A DNA stretch of 54,240 bases from an uncultured Verrucomicrobiota bacterium (GCA_946624575.1 CAMOSH010000004.1:1-54240); one strand, 5' to 3'; numbered from the stretch's first letter, positions 17,373 to 27,674 are shown. Numbers and translations: made by a program. Notes: generated from the sequence alone by a model not told the origin.

Positions 17373-19721
17373 CTAGCGCAGGACGCGCACTTCGCGGGCG
17401 AGTCGCACTCCGCTCGCCGCCTCCACGCGCGCGGCGACCACCTTGAAAATGGCCTCGACGTCGCTAGCCGTCGCGTCCGGTCCGGTGGCGATCACGTTGC
17501 CGTGCCTTTCCGACACAAACGCGCCGCCGATGCGCGTCCCCTTGCATCCGGCCGCGTCGGAAAGGGCTCCGGCCGGGCGCTCCGGGGCCGGCGGATTGCG
17601 AAATGCGCTCCCGCAGGAGCGAAGTCCGGAGAAATCGAAGCGCCGCCGCCGCGCCTCGTCCATGGCCGCGGCTACCGCGCGAGAGTCTCCGCGAACGAGC
17701 CGCAGCCGCACCGACAGCGCGATGCATCCGGCCAGTCCGGGGCACTCCCGGTATCCGGGCGCGAGTTCGGCGACTCCCAGCCGCAGCACCGCCCCGTCGG
17801 AAAGGCGCAGGACGCGAGCATCCGCGACGACGTCGCAGAACGAGCCGAACCTGGTGCCGGCGTTCATGGCCAGCCAGCCACCGACCGTTCCGGGAATCCC
17901 GGCCAGCGCCTCCAGTCCCGAAAGCCCGAACGCCCGGCAATAATCCAGCAAGTGGACGCCCGGATACGCGGCCCCAACCTCCAGTTCGCAGTCGCCGACG
18001 CGCGAAACGAACGAAAACTCCTCGCCGCGCAGCCGAAACACGGGAACATGGCAACCGGTGGGCGCGACAAACGTATTCGTGCCCGCGCCGACCACGCATG
18101 GCGTCACCCCGGCCGCGCGCGCGGCGGCGACCGCCGCGCGAAGCTCCCCTTCCGATCCGATTTCGGAAAAAAACGGCACGGGGACGCGCGTCCCGTATCC
18201 GGAAATCGCCGGCATGGCGGGCGGCTCCGCAGGCGGAATCACCGCGGCAAGGCGCGGTGCAAGCGAATTGACATCCCCGGCACCGACGACCAGCACCAGA
18301 TCGCCTGGCCGGATCGTCGCGGCCAGATAACGGAAAGCTCCCTCCAGACCGTCCGCCAGAACCGGCGCCGGAACGCCCGCCGCCGCCTGCCGCCGGAATT
18401 CGGCGTACAGGTCCAGTTCCGTGCCACCCGGGACCGGCGCCTCGCTGGCGGCGTACACTGGACACAGCACAAGCGAGTCCAGCCCCGCAAATGCAATCGG
18501 AAAATCGCGCAGGAATGTGCGCGTCCTGCTGTAGCGATGCGGCTGGAAGACCGCAATCACGCGCTCAGGACCAAGACTGCGCGCCGTGGCGACGAGTGCC
18601 GCGATTTCCGACGGATGGTGGGCGTAATCCGACACGACGGTAAATCCCGCCGGCGACCCGATGCGCTCGAAGCGCCGGGCCGGGAGCGACGCGCGCTCGC
18701 GCAGAACCGCGGCCGCGTCCGCCGGAGCGATTCCCAGCGCGGCCGCCGCTGCGATCGCGGCCGCCGCGTTGAGGGCGTTGTGCCGCCCGGGCACGCCAAG
18801 GCGAAGTTCGACGACGGGACGCGCCGCCGCGCCGGAGCTTCCCGGAAGCCGCAGCGTGAAGCTCTGGCCGCCGCAGTTGCCGCGCCAGTCCTCGACCCTC
18901 CAGTCCGCGTTTTCGGAAAAGCCGAACGACGCGCGCGCGCCGCCGCCGGGCGACGAAACCGCCACGTGCGACGCGCGCGGATGATCCGCGCCGTATATCA
19001 CCGGACCGGAAGTGCGCGCAATCGCGCGCCGGAAAACATCCTCGAACTCGTCCACCGACCCGAAGCGATCCACATGGTCGAGATCGAGATTCGTAAGAAC
19101 GAGCGCCGCCGGCCGGTACTTAGCCAACGTGCCGTCCGACTCGTCGGCCTCGGCCACGAGAACCGTCCGGCGCGCCGCGCCGAAGGAGCCGCCCGCAACG
19201 CCGCCGGGAAACGCGGATTCGCCGCCTATGCACCAGGCCGTGGTCTCCGGTCGCAGCGCCTTCAGGATCGCGGCCAGGAAAGTCGAAGTCGTGGTCTTGC
19301 CGTGCGAGCCGCAAACCGCGACCGTGGGAACGCGCTCCGAGAGCGCGGCGAGGACGTCGCCCCTCGCAACGACCGGGATGCCGGCCGCGCGCGCCGCCGC
19401 CAGTTCGGGGGCCGTGTCGGCTACCGCCGGGGTGCGGACCACCAGGTCCGGCGGTCGCGAATCTCCGGTCCGGCAAAGGACGTGACCAGGATCGTGCGGA
19501 CCGCAAAAAGGAATTCCCTCGCGCTCCAGCCAGTCTGCCAGGCCACCGCGCCGTTCGTCGCACCCTGTCACCTTCCAGCCCAGGGAATGCAGAAGCCAGG
19601 CCACGCCCGCCATCCCGACGCCGCAGGCGCCGACGAAGTGCGCGACTCCGGGCCGCGCCGGGAGCCAGACCGCTTCGCCGGCCACTCCCGCAGTTTCTTC
19701 TCTTGTCGTCGTTTCCTGCAT
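17373..19721 (-). CDS. murC-murB: Fused UDP-N-acetylmuramate-L-alanine ligase (MurC) and UDP-N-acetylenolpyruvoylglucosamine reductase (MurB)
   Basis: N-half: HFVGACGVGMAGVAWLLHSLGW, VCGSHGKTTTSTFLA, SDYAHHPSEIAA; C-half: VVGAGTNTFV, LSGLEALAGIPGTVGGWLAMNAG, CGSAFRNPP, AAGCKGTRIGGAFVSERHGN. Confidence 0.92.
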   Translation of the reverse strand: MQETTTREETAGVAGEAVWLPARPGVAHFVGACGVGMAGVAWLLHSLGWKVTGCDERRGGLADWLEREGIPFCGPHDPGHVLCRTGDSRPPDLVVRTPAVADTAPELAAARAAGIPVVARGDVLAALSERVPTVAVCGSHGKTTTSTFLAAILKALRPETTAWCIGGESAFPGGVAGGSFGAARRTVLVAEADESDGTLAKYRPAALVLTNLDLDHVDRFGSVDEFEDVFRRAIARTSGPVIYGADHPRASHVAVSSPGGGARASFGFSENADWRVEDWRGNCGGQSFTLRLPGSSGAAARPVVELRLGVPGRHNALNAAAAIAAAAALGIAPADAAAVLRERASLPARRFERIGSPAGFTVVSDYAHHPSEIAALVATARSLGPERVIAVFQPHRYSRTRTFLRDFPIAFAGLDSLVLCPVYAASEAPVPGGTELDLYAEFRRQAAAGVPAPVLADGLEGAFRYLAATIRPGDLVLVVGAGDVNSLAPRLAAVIPPAEPPAMPAISGYGTRVPVPFFSEIGSEGELRAAVAAARAAGVTPCVVGAGTNTFVAPTGCHVPVFRLRGEEFSFVSRVGDCELEVGAAYPGVHLLDYCRAFGLSGLEALAGIPGTVGGWLAMNAGTRFGSFCDVVADARVLRLSDGAVLRLGVAELAPGYRECPGLAGCIALSVRLRLVRGDSRAVAAAMDEARRRRFDFSGLRSCGSAFRNPPAPERPAGALSDAAGCKGTRIGGAFVSERHGNVIATGPDATASDVEAIFKVVAARVEAASGVRLAREVRVLR

Positions 19722-19772
19722 CGGGATCTTCTTCTTCGCGCAATTGGCTCGCTTGCCGCCACCGCCCACGGA

Positions 19773-22082
19773 CTACGACGCGGACGGCGCCAATGGCGGC
19801 AGTTTCGGATTCCGCAGGCGCTCCGCCAGCGCGGTGCGGCGCTGCAGTGTGGAATTGTTCTTTATGGCCTCGGCAACCGCCCACGGCGACCCTATCACGC
19901 ACACCAGCTTCCGCCCGCGCGTGATGGCGGTGTAGAGAAGATTGCGCTGGAGCAGCATGTAGTGCTGCTTGGCAATCACGATCACCACGGCCGGGTACTC
20001 GCTGCCCTGCGACTTGTGAATGCTCGTGGCGTACGCGTGCGTCAGCTCTTCCAGCTCCGTAACGGAATAGACGACGGAACGCCCGTCGAAATCAGCCTCA
20101 AGCGAATGGGTCTCCTCGGAAACCGATTTCACGAAGCCGATGTCGCCGTTGAAGACGTCCTTGTCGTAGTTGTTGCGAATCTGCATCACGCGGTCGCCGA
20201 CGCGGTATGCGCGCCCGAACCGCACCAGGGCGGGACCTGTCGGGTTGAGGACGCGCTGGAGCTCGTCGTTGAGATTGTCGGCGCCAAGCAGGTTCTTGCG
20301 CATCGGCGTAAGCACCTGGATGTCCTGAAGCGGCGACAGGTTGCAGCGGCGCGGTATGCGGCGCTCGACCATTTCCAGCACCCGCGAAAGTGTGCGCTGC
20401 GGGTCGTCGCAGGGCACGAAGAAGAAATCCGATGTCTCCGGATCTTCGGCGGGCAGAAACGGCTCGCCCGCATTGACGCGGTGGGCGTTGCGCACGATCT
20501 GCCCTCCGGTTTTCTGGCGGAAAATCGCGTCAAGCCGCGTGAACGGGACCACTCCGGAGTCTATCGCGTCGCGCAGGAAATTGCCCGCGCCCACGGAAGG
20601 GAGCTGGTCGGTGTCGCCGACGAGCACGACCGTGGCCGAGGCGCGCACGGCAGAAAGGAACGCCTGCGCCAGCTCGATGTCGATCATCGAGCACTCGTCC
20701 ACGACGAAGACGTCGGCCTCGACCGGATTTCCGGCGTCGTGCACGAATTTGGCCTCCTGCGGATTCCATTTGAGGAGGCGGTGGATCGTCTTGGCCTCGC
20801 GGCCTGTGGATTCTGACATCCGGCGCGCGGCGCGGCCTGTTGGCGCCACGAGCCTGACGTCCCGCTTCTTCGCGCTCCAGATGTCGCACAGGGCCTTTAT
20901 GATCGTTGTCTTGCCGACGCCTGGGCCGCCGGTGACGATTGAAAACTTGTGCTCCAGCCCCATGCGGACGGCTTCGGACTGCCGCGCGGTCAGGGCGAAC
21001 GGAAGACGCGCGGAGACCCATTCCACGGCCGCCGCCGCCGCAAGCGGCGGATAGTCGGACCGCGTGTCGAGAATTGTCAGTATCCGGCGCGCCACGGCGC
21101 TTTCGGCGCGGTGCAGGCGCCGCAGGTAAAGCCGCCCGCCGTCGTCCACGATCCTGCCGCTTGAGGTTTCTTCGCGAAGCGCGTTTTCCAGCGCGTCCAC
21201 CGGAATGCGAAGCTGTTCGGAGGCGCGAAGAAGCAGTTCCGGCGCCTCCGAGTAGCAGTGCCCCTCTTCGGCCAGCGTCTGGAGAACATGGTAAATTCCG
21301 GCCTTGGCGCGCAGCGGGGAGTCGAACGGCAGCCCGACCTTGCGCGCGATTTCGTCCGCCTTCAGGAACCCGATTCCCCAAATGTCCGCGCAAAGCCGGT
21401 AGGGATTGGCTTTGACCATGGCGACGGTGTTCGATCCGTACTGCCTGTAGATTTTGGCGGAGACTGTCGCGGAAATGCCATGCCCCTGGAGAAACAGCAT
21501 GGCGTCGCGCGTGCCGCGGTTGTTCTCCCAGCCTTTCTTGATTTCGCGCCGGAGCCTTTCCCCAAGTCCGGGAATCTCCAGCAGTCTGCCGGAGTCCCTT
21601 TCCAGGACGTCGATCGTGTTCTCGCCGAACCGCTCGACGATTTTCGACGCGAATTTAGGCCCGACGCCGCGGATGATCCCGCTTGCCAGGTAGCGCTTGA
21701 TTCCCTCGGCGGAAGTGGGCGCGACGCAGATGATTTCGTCCGCCTTGAACTGAACACCGTGCGCGGGGTCGCGGACCCATCGTCCGGTCGCGCGGATGTC
21801 CTCGCCAGCCCAGGCAGTCGGGCAGTGCCCCACGACCGTCGCCACTTCGGCGTCCTTGCGGAAGCCGTCGCCGCCAAGCTTCACCGTGGCGACGAGCCAC
21901 CCTGTCGCGTCGTTGTGGTAAACGATGCCCTTGACGGACCCGGAAATCGTCTCCACGGCGCCGGTGACCTCGTGCTCTGCCTTTTCCTTCCTCGCCGCAG
22001 AGCGTCCGCCGCCATTGGCGGCGGCGCCGGCCCACTTGCGGCGGAACTGGCCGGAGCCGGCGTTTGCGCGCTCCGCGCTCAT
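19773..22082 (-). CDS. recD2: RecD2-like SF1 DNA helicase
   Basis: N-terminal GTVxxI-like domain, HhH region, VTGGPGVGKTTIIKALCDIW Walker A, VFVVDECSMIDI, C-terminal ATSIHKSQGSEYPAVVIV. ATG overlaps upstream stop. Confidence 0.9.
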   Translation of the reverse strand: MSAERANAGSGQFRRKWAGAAANGGGRSAARKEKAEHEVTGAVETISGSVKGIVYHNDATGWLVATVKLGGDGFRKDAEVATVVGHCPTAWAGEDIRATGRWVRDPAHGVQFKADEIICVAPTSAEGIKRYLASGIIRGVGPKFASKIVERFGENTIDVLERDSGRLLEIPGLGERLRREIKKGWENNRGTRDAMLFLQGHGISATVSAKIYRQYGSNTVAMVKANPYRLCADIWGIGFLKADEIARKVGLPFDSPLRAKAGIYHVLQTLAEEGHCYSEAPELLLRASEQLRIPVDALENALREETSSGRIVDDGGRLYLRRLHRAESAVARRILTILDTRSDYPPLAAAAAVEWVSARLPFALTARQSEAVRMGLEHKFSIVTGGPGVGKTTIIKALCDIWSAKKRDVRLVAPTGRAARRMSESTGREAKTIHRLLKWNPQEAKFVHDAGNPVEADVFVVDECSMIDIELAQAFLSAVRASATVVLVGDTDQLPSVGAGNFLRDAIDSGVVPFTRLDAIFRQKTGGQIVRNAHRVNAGEPFLPAEDPETSDFFFVPCDDPQRTLSRVLEMVERRIPRRCNLSPLQDIQVLTPMRKNLLGADNLNDELQRVLNPTGPALVRFGRAYRVGDRVMQIRNNYDKDVFNGDIGFVKSVSEETHSLEADFDGRSVVYSVTELEELTHAYATSIHKSQGSEYPAVVIVIAKQHYMLLQRNLLYTAITRGRKLVCVIGSPWAVAEAIKNNSTLQRRTALAERLRNPKLPPLAPSAS

Positions 22083-23161
22083 GTTCCGCCGTCTCCCGGA
22101 GTTTCGGCAACTGCCCGCTCGACCGCCGCCGCTACTTCCTGCGGCGAAACGGCCGTCATGCACGCCATGTCCCCGCGCGGACAGACCCGCCTGCGGCATG
22201 GGGCGCGCGCGCAGACCGCCTCCGGAGCGCGCAGCACGCGGTGCCGCGATCCGCAGGGGCCGGTGCGCTTGGCGGACGTCGGCCCGAACGGCGCGACGCA
22301 TGGAGTTCCGACCGCCGCCGCAAGATGCATCGGCCCGGAGTCGTTCGTGACAAGCGCGGCGCAACGGCGCAGCACGGCGGCGGACTGAAGTATCGAGAGC
22401 CGGCCGCACAGATTGACGCACGGGACTGCGGCCGTCGCCGCAATTCGTGCCGCGCCGTCGCGATCGCCCGGTCCGCCGAGCAGCGCAATGCGCCCTTTGA
22501 GCCTGTTCGCCACAAGCGAAATCGCGGCCGCGAAGCTGTCTTCGGGCCAGTTTTTGCTCTTCCAGCGGGAATACGGCGCAAACGCGACCAGAGGCCCGGC
22601 GGACTGTGCGGTCTCCGGTTCCGGAACCAGCCCAAGTTCGGCCGCCACGTCATCCGGGACCGGAGGCAGACGCAACGGGAACGCCGGGACTTCAGGAACC
22701 GCGACTCCAAGAAAACGCGCCGCGTCGAAGCACTCGTCGACGGCATGCCGATTTTTGTCGCGGCGCCCGGCAAGCGCGCCATAGAAGAACCGGGAACCCT
22801 CGCGCGCGAACGACGGCCCCAGCAGCAGCGCGCCGGGAACACGCCGCGCCGCGCGCGCCACGACGGCGCTTTTGAGCAGTCCCTGAAAATCAACGACCAG
22901 GTCGTACTGTCCCGCTTCGCGGCGCAGCCGCCGCAACGCCCTGAACCACGCCAGCGGTGACGACGGTCGCGGAATCTCGATTACACGGTCAACGCACGAA
23001 AACGCCGACACCAGATCCGCGCAGGCAGGTTGCACCGCCCAATCGACGGTCATTCCGCCGGCGCGCGCCAGTTCGCTGACCGCAGGCAGCGCATGAAGCA
23101 CGTCGCCAAGCGAACTGAGCTTGACGACAAGCATGCGCCCGCCCGCGGGAAGTCCCGCCAT
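22079..23161 (-). CDS. Glycosyltransferase family 9 (LPS heptosyltransferase-like)
   Basis: MLVVKLSSLGDVLHALPAVSEL, FAPYSRWKSKNWPEDSFA, VTNDSGPMHLAAAVGTPCVAPFGPT. Confidence 0.85.
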   Translation of the reverse strand: MAGLPAGGRMLVVKLSSLGDVLHALPAVSELARAGGMTVDWAVQPACADLVSAFSCVDRVIEIPRPSSPLAWFRALRRLRREAGQYDLVVDFQGLLKSAVVARAARRVPGALLLGPSFAREGSRFFYGALAGRRDKNRHAVDECFDAARFLGVAVPEVPAFPLRLPPVPDDVAAELGLVPEPETAQSAGPLVAFAPYSRWKSKNWPEDSFAAAISLVANRLKGRIALLGGPGDRDGAARIAATAAVPCVNLCGRLSILQSAAVLRRCAALVTNDSGPMHLAAAVGTPCVAPFGPTSAKRTGPCGSRHRVLRAPEAVCARAPCRRRVCPRGDMACMTAVSPQEVAAAVERAVAETPGDGGT

Positions 23162-23171
23162 CTTTGATGTC

Positions 23172-24818
23172 CTAGGCTTCTTCCTCGCCGTCTTCGGGTG
23201 CGTCGAACGGAACGGCCGGCTCGGGCTGCATCGCGTCGAGATTCGCCTCCAGCCAATTGTTCCACGCAGCCTCGCCAAGCGATTCCTCGATCGTCTGCTG
23301 GACGCGGTCGCGAAGCTGGCCGAACACGGTGCCGGCCTGAGGTTCGCGCCCGACAACCTGGAAGAAGAGAACGCCGCCGGGGACTCCGATTGGATCCGGG
23401 CACATGTCGCCGACGCCGAGATGGATCATCGACTGGGCCACGGCTCGCGGCGAGGCGACCGGAGTTGCGCCGGACTGCGCGTCGATCCAGGAGAACACGA
23501 AGTTCGTGCCGGGAGTCAGACCGGCCTGTTCTGCCGCCGCAATGAAGTCGGCGCCATCGGCCATGCTGCGGGAAATCGCGTCGTTGGCCTTGGCGACGTC
23601 GTCCTGGAAAAGACGGGAGGCCTTGTCCGCGCGCGCGTCGTTTTCAACTTTGGCGGCGATTTCGTCCTGCGGGGGAATCCGCGTTTCCTCTTTCCCAAAA
23701 AGGAACGCGACAACTGCGGCCGAACGGCCGTCAGCGCCAATCGCGTCCGTCACCAGATCGCGAACGCTGCCGCCGTCAAGCTCGAACACGGCCTCGGTCA
23801 GATTGCGCCCAAGTCCAGCCGGGACGCCCGAAGGAGCGGAGTCGGCCGAAAACCAGTCCGTCGTGACGACGGTGCGCCCTGCGGCAACCACGTCGGCCGC
23901 GAAATCGAAATCGTCGGGGTTCTGGTCCTGGCGATCGAAGTAGACGTCCGCGAATTCGGCGGCCGCGCGATAGGCCATGTCGGCGGCGCGCTGCGACGCC
24001 AGCGCCTTGCGGATTTCGTCGGAGACCTCCTCGATCGGACGCTGCGTCTCCTCGCCGTCTTCGCCCTTCACGACGTACGACTGAGCATTGGCGTCGTAAT
24101 ACTCGTTGATGTCGTCCTCGACGATTCCCTCCGAACCGTCGAACTCCGAAGCCTTGAAGGCAACGTAGAGCGCCTTGCGACGCTCGGGCACGCGATACGC
24201 CTCCGCATGGGAGTCGTACCAGTTTCTGATTTCCTCGGGCTTGATGTCGACCTTCTTCGCGTCGTGCGTGTCGGAAAGAGTCGCCTGGCGGATCATGAAC
24301 ACGTCCCCGAGGCCACGGGCGCGGTCTTCCACGACCGACGGCGCCGCCCAGGGAGAGCCGGAGACAAGCGCCTGGAGGAGCCGAATCGTCAGTTCGGCGC
24401 GGACCGCCTCCTGGTACGCGACTGGCGTGAAGCCGCGCGCCCGCAGAAGCCGCTCGTACATGACCGGATCGAACGCACCGTCTTCGCCATGGAACGACGG
24501 ATCGTTGCGGATTGCGCGGGCCAGTTGCGCGTCCGACACGGAAATTCCGGAACGACGCGCGGTCTCAAGCGCCGCCAGGCGCTTCCAGACGTCGCGCGAG
24601 GTCACGGAATCGTCGCCGCGAAGAAGGCGTGCAGCGTTGTCGTACGCCGCTGGATCTACGGGCTTTCCACCAAGTCGGCCGACGCGGCCGTCACCTTCGC
24701 GGACGCGGGCCCTGGCGCTGAATATGTCCGACGCTCCGAACGCAAACGCGACGACAATCGCGAATGCCGCCCAGACCCATTTGTTTTTAACCATGTTGTT
24801 GAACTTGATTATGAACAT
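23172..24818 (-). CDS. SurA/PpiD-like periplasmic folding chaperone (single N-terminal TM anchor)
   Basis: MVKNKWVWAAFAIVVAFAFG TM followed by SurA_N-like LGGKPVDPAAYDNAARLL and long helical/PPIase-like region. Confidence 0.7.
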   Translation of the reverse strand: MFIIKFNNMVKNKWVWAAFAIVVAFAFGASDIFSARARVREGDGRVGRLGGKPVDPAAYDNAARLLRGDDSVTSRDVWKRLAALETARRSGISVSDAQLARAIRNDPSFHGEDGAFDPVMYERLLRARGFTPVAYQEAVRAELTIRLLQALVSGSPWAAPSVVEDRARGLGDVFMIRQATLSDTHDAKKVDIKPEEIRNWYDSHAEAYRVPERRKALYVAFKASEFDGSEGIVEDDINEYYDANAQSYVVKGEDGEETQRPIEEVSDEIRKALASQRAADMAYRAAAEFADVYFDRQDQNPDDFDFAADVVAAGRTVVTTDWFSADSAPSGVPAGLGRNLTEAVFELDGGSVRDLVTDAIGADGRSAAVVAFLFGKEETRIPPQDEIAAKVENDARADKASRLFQDDVAKANDAISRSMADGADFIAAAEQAGLTPGTNFVFSWIDAQSGATPVASPRAVAQSMIHLGVGDMCPDPIGVPGGVLFFQVVGREPQAGTVFGQLRDRVQQTIEESLGEAAWNNWLEANLDAMQPEPAVPFDAPEDGEEEA

Positions 24819-24863
24819 GGCGGTGATCCTGTCTCTTGAAAGAAAGCTGTGTTGTTTTTACAT

Positions 24864-24906
24864 TGAAAAGAGGCGCCCCAGCGATGCGGGCCAGGGACGC
24901 CTCTTC
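24864..24906 (-). terminator. Intrinsic terminator (minus strand) after the GDTGATP-repeat gene
   Basis: Minus strand AGAGGCG-CCC...GGG-CGCCTCT followed by TTTTCAATG. Confidence 0.6.
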
Positions 24907-24943
24907 GGACAAACCCGGGCGGCGTTCGCCGCCCGGTCGTCGA

Positions 24944-26293
24944 TTAGAGACCGCGCCAGGGCGTCGGCGAAGGATTGGTCGGCTTTGGCTGCTCGCGCTG
25001 CGGACGAGTACCGGAAGTGCCAGTCGAGGGGCGAGTCGGAGGCGTGAGCTGGCCATCCGTCGGCCTCGCCCCGGAAGGCGTGGTGGGAACCGGATTGTAC
25101 TCGTGCTGCGTGTTGTCGATATCCATCGCGTCGTCGATGATGTTTTCGACCGGAAGGTCGCCATCATCGGCGGGTTCTTCGGTAGAGGAGGGAACTTCCG
25201 GGGTCGTGCCAGTGTCGCCGGGCGTAGCGCCGGTGTCGCCAGGCGTAGCGCCGGTGTCGCCGGGCGTAGCGCCAGTGTCGCCGGGCGTAGCGCCGGTATC
25301 GCCGGGCGTCGTGCCAGTGTCGCCGGGCGTAGCGCCAGTGTCGCCGGGCGTAGCGCCAGTGTCGCCGGGCGTAGCGCCAGTATCGCCGGGCGTAGCGCCA
25401 GTGTCGCCGGGCGTAGCGCCGGTGTCGCCGGGCGTAGCGCCGGTGTCGCCGGGCGTAGCGCCAGTGTCGCCGGGCGTAGCGCCAGTGTCGCCAGGCGTAG
25501 CGCCAGTGTCGCCGGGCGTAGCGCCAGTGTCGCCGGGCGTAGCGCCGGTGTCGCCAGGCGTAGCGCCAGTGTCGCCGGGCGTAGCGCCAGTGTCGCCGGG
25601 CGTAGCGCCGGTATCGCCGGGCGTAGCGCCGGTATCGCCGGGCGTAGCGCCAGTGTCGCCGGGCGTAGCGCCGGTGTCGCCAGGCGTCGTGCCATCAGCA
25701 GCAGTTCCATCAGCGGCGGCGCCATCAGCAGCGGCACCATCAGCAGCGGCCTCGCCATCGGCGGCGCCATCCTTCTTCGCGCCTTGACCCTCGCCAGCTC
25801 CGCCAAGCGGGGAGTCGGAAAGGAATTCCTGAAGGTTGTACTTGTCGGGACGGAGAGCGGCGAGAACCTTCTTGTAAAGGATCTTGAGAGCGTCGCCATC
25901 GGCGATTTCCTCGGAGGAAACGCCAGTCACGACCGCAACGACCGCGGCGGCGCGATCCGCAATCGCTGGATCGGCGATGCCTTCGGAAATGGCGGCAAGA
26001 AGATCGTCCTTTTCAGGCTTTTCACCGGCGACTGCCGCAGCGGCGGCGGCGGCGGCGAGATTGGCCGCCTTGTCGGCGTCCGCCACGTTGGCGAAAGCGG
26101 CCTTGACCGCCGCAATGCCGGCGTCGGCATTTTCCGCCGTGAAGATGCCGCGAGCGATTTCGATGAGCTGCGCGAGATCATCGGCGGAAACGGCTTCCGT
26201 CGTGGCCTCGGCCGCGCCAGCGGGCAGGGTGGCCGCGCCGAAAAGCGCCATAAGCGCCGACGCAGCAATGGTGGTTTGGATTGATGTTTTCAT
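24944..26293 (-). CDS. Secreted repeat protein with (TPGDTGA)n linker
   Basis: Signal peptide MKTSIQTTIAASALMALFGAATLPAGAA; Ala-rich N-domain; about 23 copies of a 7-aa repeat. Confidence 0.8.
   Translation of the reverse strand: MKTSIQTTIAASALMALFGAATLPAGAAEATTEAVSADDLAQLIEIARGIFTAENADAGIAAVKAAFANVADADKAANLAAAAAAAAVAGEKPEKDDLLAAISEGIADPAIADRAAAVVAVVTGVSSEEIADGDALKILYKKVLAALRPDKYNLQEFLSDSPLGGAGEGQGAKKDGAADGEAAADGAAADGAAADGTAADGTTPGDTGATPGDTGATPGDTGATPGDTGATPGDTGATPGDTGATPGDTGATPGDTGATPGDTGATPGDTGATPGDTGATPGDTGATPGDTGATPGDTGATPGDTGATPGDTGATPGDTGATPGDTGTTPGDTGATPGDTGATPGDTGATPGDTGATPGDTGTTPEVPSSTEEPADDGDLPVENIIDDAMDIDNTQHEYNPVPTTPSGARPTDGQLTPPTRPSTGTSGTRPQREQPKPTNPSPTPWRGL
25203..25690. repeat. 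21-nt tandem repeat (gtcgccgggcgtagcgccagt), about 23 copies
   Basis: Directly visible, nearly identical 21-mers with gcc/gtc and ggt/agt variants. Confidence 0.95.
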
Positions 26294-26411
26294 TGTGCTT
26301 TTGGATGTGATTCCGGCGAACGGCCCGCCGTGCGCCTCATGTTGTTGTTTTCAAAAAAATGCGCGATGCGTTCTCTTGCGTCCAAGACCGTGAAATGTCG
26401 ATGCGTTGACG

Positions 26412-27548
26412 CTACCACTCCTCGTCGAACCCGGCAAAGGCGTCGGTGCCGCCGGCGGCCGAATCGTTCGCGTTGCCAGCATCGTCGCCAAAGGACTCGA
26501 ATCCGCCGAAGTCATCAAACCCGGCGGCGTCGCCAGTTGCGGCGGCCTCGCCATCAGCAGCATTTTCAAACGTTGGATTTTCGCCGGAACCACCACCGAC
26601 GCCGGTCTGGCCCTCAAGGTAGTTGAAGCTTATCAGCTCGCCTTCTTCGGCGCCGGGCGCAGCCGGCTGCGAAACCATGACCGAAATGGCCATGCGGTGG
26701 CCAAGCGCCGCGTACTGCCGCCAGATCTTGCCGACGGACCTGGCGCGAAACGCGCAGGTCTCGGTGGCGTCGGCACCCTTTTCGAACACGACCGCGAACT
26801 CGCCGCGCCCGGTCGCAATGCGCGTGAAATCCTCGGTTCCGGACACGACGACTTCGGTGTTGCGCTTGATGCGGTTAACCTTGAACTGGCGGCCAACAAG
26901 CTCCATCTTCCCGGCCGGCGAGACGAAATGGCATTCCCAGGACGGCGTGGCACCGGACTTCAAACGAAGCACACGGATCTGGTTCTGCTCCGACATCCGG
27001 ACAGCTTCGCAAATCGGTGTGCGCACCGAAACCGCATTGAGGTTGGACTCCGCGTCGGCATCGCCGGCTCCGCCGGTCTTGGCAACGGGTGCGGAAAGAA
27101 GAGTAGTGACCGCGCCTTCAACAAGATTCACGACCTTGTGGGGCACAGGCGCCCCGCCCTCGGTCGCGGATTCGGCCGGCTCGTCGAGAACTTCGGCTAC
27201 GGCTCCGGGAGAAAGGCGGAACCGGAAATCCGGGGCGAGGGCGACCAGGGCCTGCGGACGCCCAGGCTCCAGGCCGGCCTTGCGCGCGGACTTCTCCTCC
27301 TCGCGCGTGAGAGCGGCTGGAACTTCAATCCGCGTGCCATAGGGATACGCATGGGCCTCCTTCGCGACATCGGACGAGCCGTCTGGCCTGACGACGCGCA
27401 CCTGCCCCACGACTTTCGACAACACGAAAAGGGGTTCGAACGAGGCCGCTGACGCCTCTAAAACGCCGCCAAACACTGCGGCGACGGCCAAAATCGCGCT
27501 GGTACCGGAAAAACGCATGGACGAAACTCCAAATCGGTGCAACTGCAA
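26412..27548 (-). CDS. Secreted FecR-like protein
   Basis: Signal peptide; LSKVVGQVRVVRPDG...GTRIEVPA and FRFRLSPGAVAEVLD resemble FecR-type beta regions; low-complexity acidic C-terminus. Confidence 0.45.
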   Translation of the reverse strand: MQLHRFGVSSMRFSGTSAILAVAAVFGGVLEASAASFEPLFVLSKVVGQVRVVRPDGSSDVAKEAHAYPYGTRIEVPAALTREEEKSARKAGLEPGRPQALVALAPDFRFRLSPGAVAEVLDEPAESATEGGAPVPHKVVNLVEGAVTTLLSAPVAKTGGAGDADAESNLNAVSVRTPICEAVRMSEQNQIRVLRLKSGATPSWECHFVSPAGKMELVGRQFKVNRIKRNTEVVVSGTEDFTRIATGRGEFAVVFEKGADATETCAFRARSVGKIWRQYAALGHRMAISVMVSQPAAPGAEEGELISFNYLEGQTGVGGGSGENPTFENAADGEAAATGDAAGFDDFGGFESFGDDAGNANDSAAGGTDAFAGFDEEW

Positions 27549-27645
27549 ACGCGGGCGATGATACCCGCATCCATTCGCTTTGTCAACGGATTTTTATCTG
27601 CGGACTATGCGCCTCGCGTTTGCCCTGCGGCCTGCATGGCCCCCC

Positions 27646-27674
27646 TTCACTAATCGCGGGGATTGTGCTACCAT
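27646..27674 (+). promoter_or_regulatory. Sigma70-like promoter TTCACT-17-TACCAT
   Basis: Spacing 17, 38 nt before ATG 27712. Confidence 0.45.

Noticed and set aside
17502-20816. 1104-aa + strand ORF
   Set aside because: Antisense shadow of murC-murB and recD2, Arg-rich low-complexity translation with no domain motif; typical of high-GC DNA.
25203-25690. CRISPR array
   Set aside because: Contiguous 21-nt tandem repeat inside a CDS, no spacers.
24836-26284. 482-aa, 270-aa and 370-aa repeat ORFs in other frames over the 21-nt repeat
   Set aside because: Generated by a repeat whose unit is a multiple of 3; the minus-strand frame with signal peptide is the credible one.
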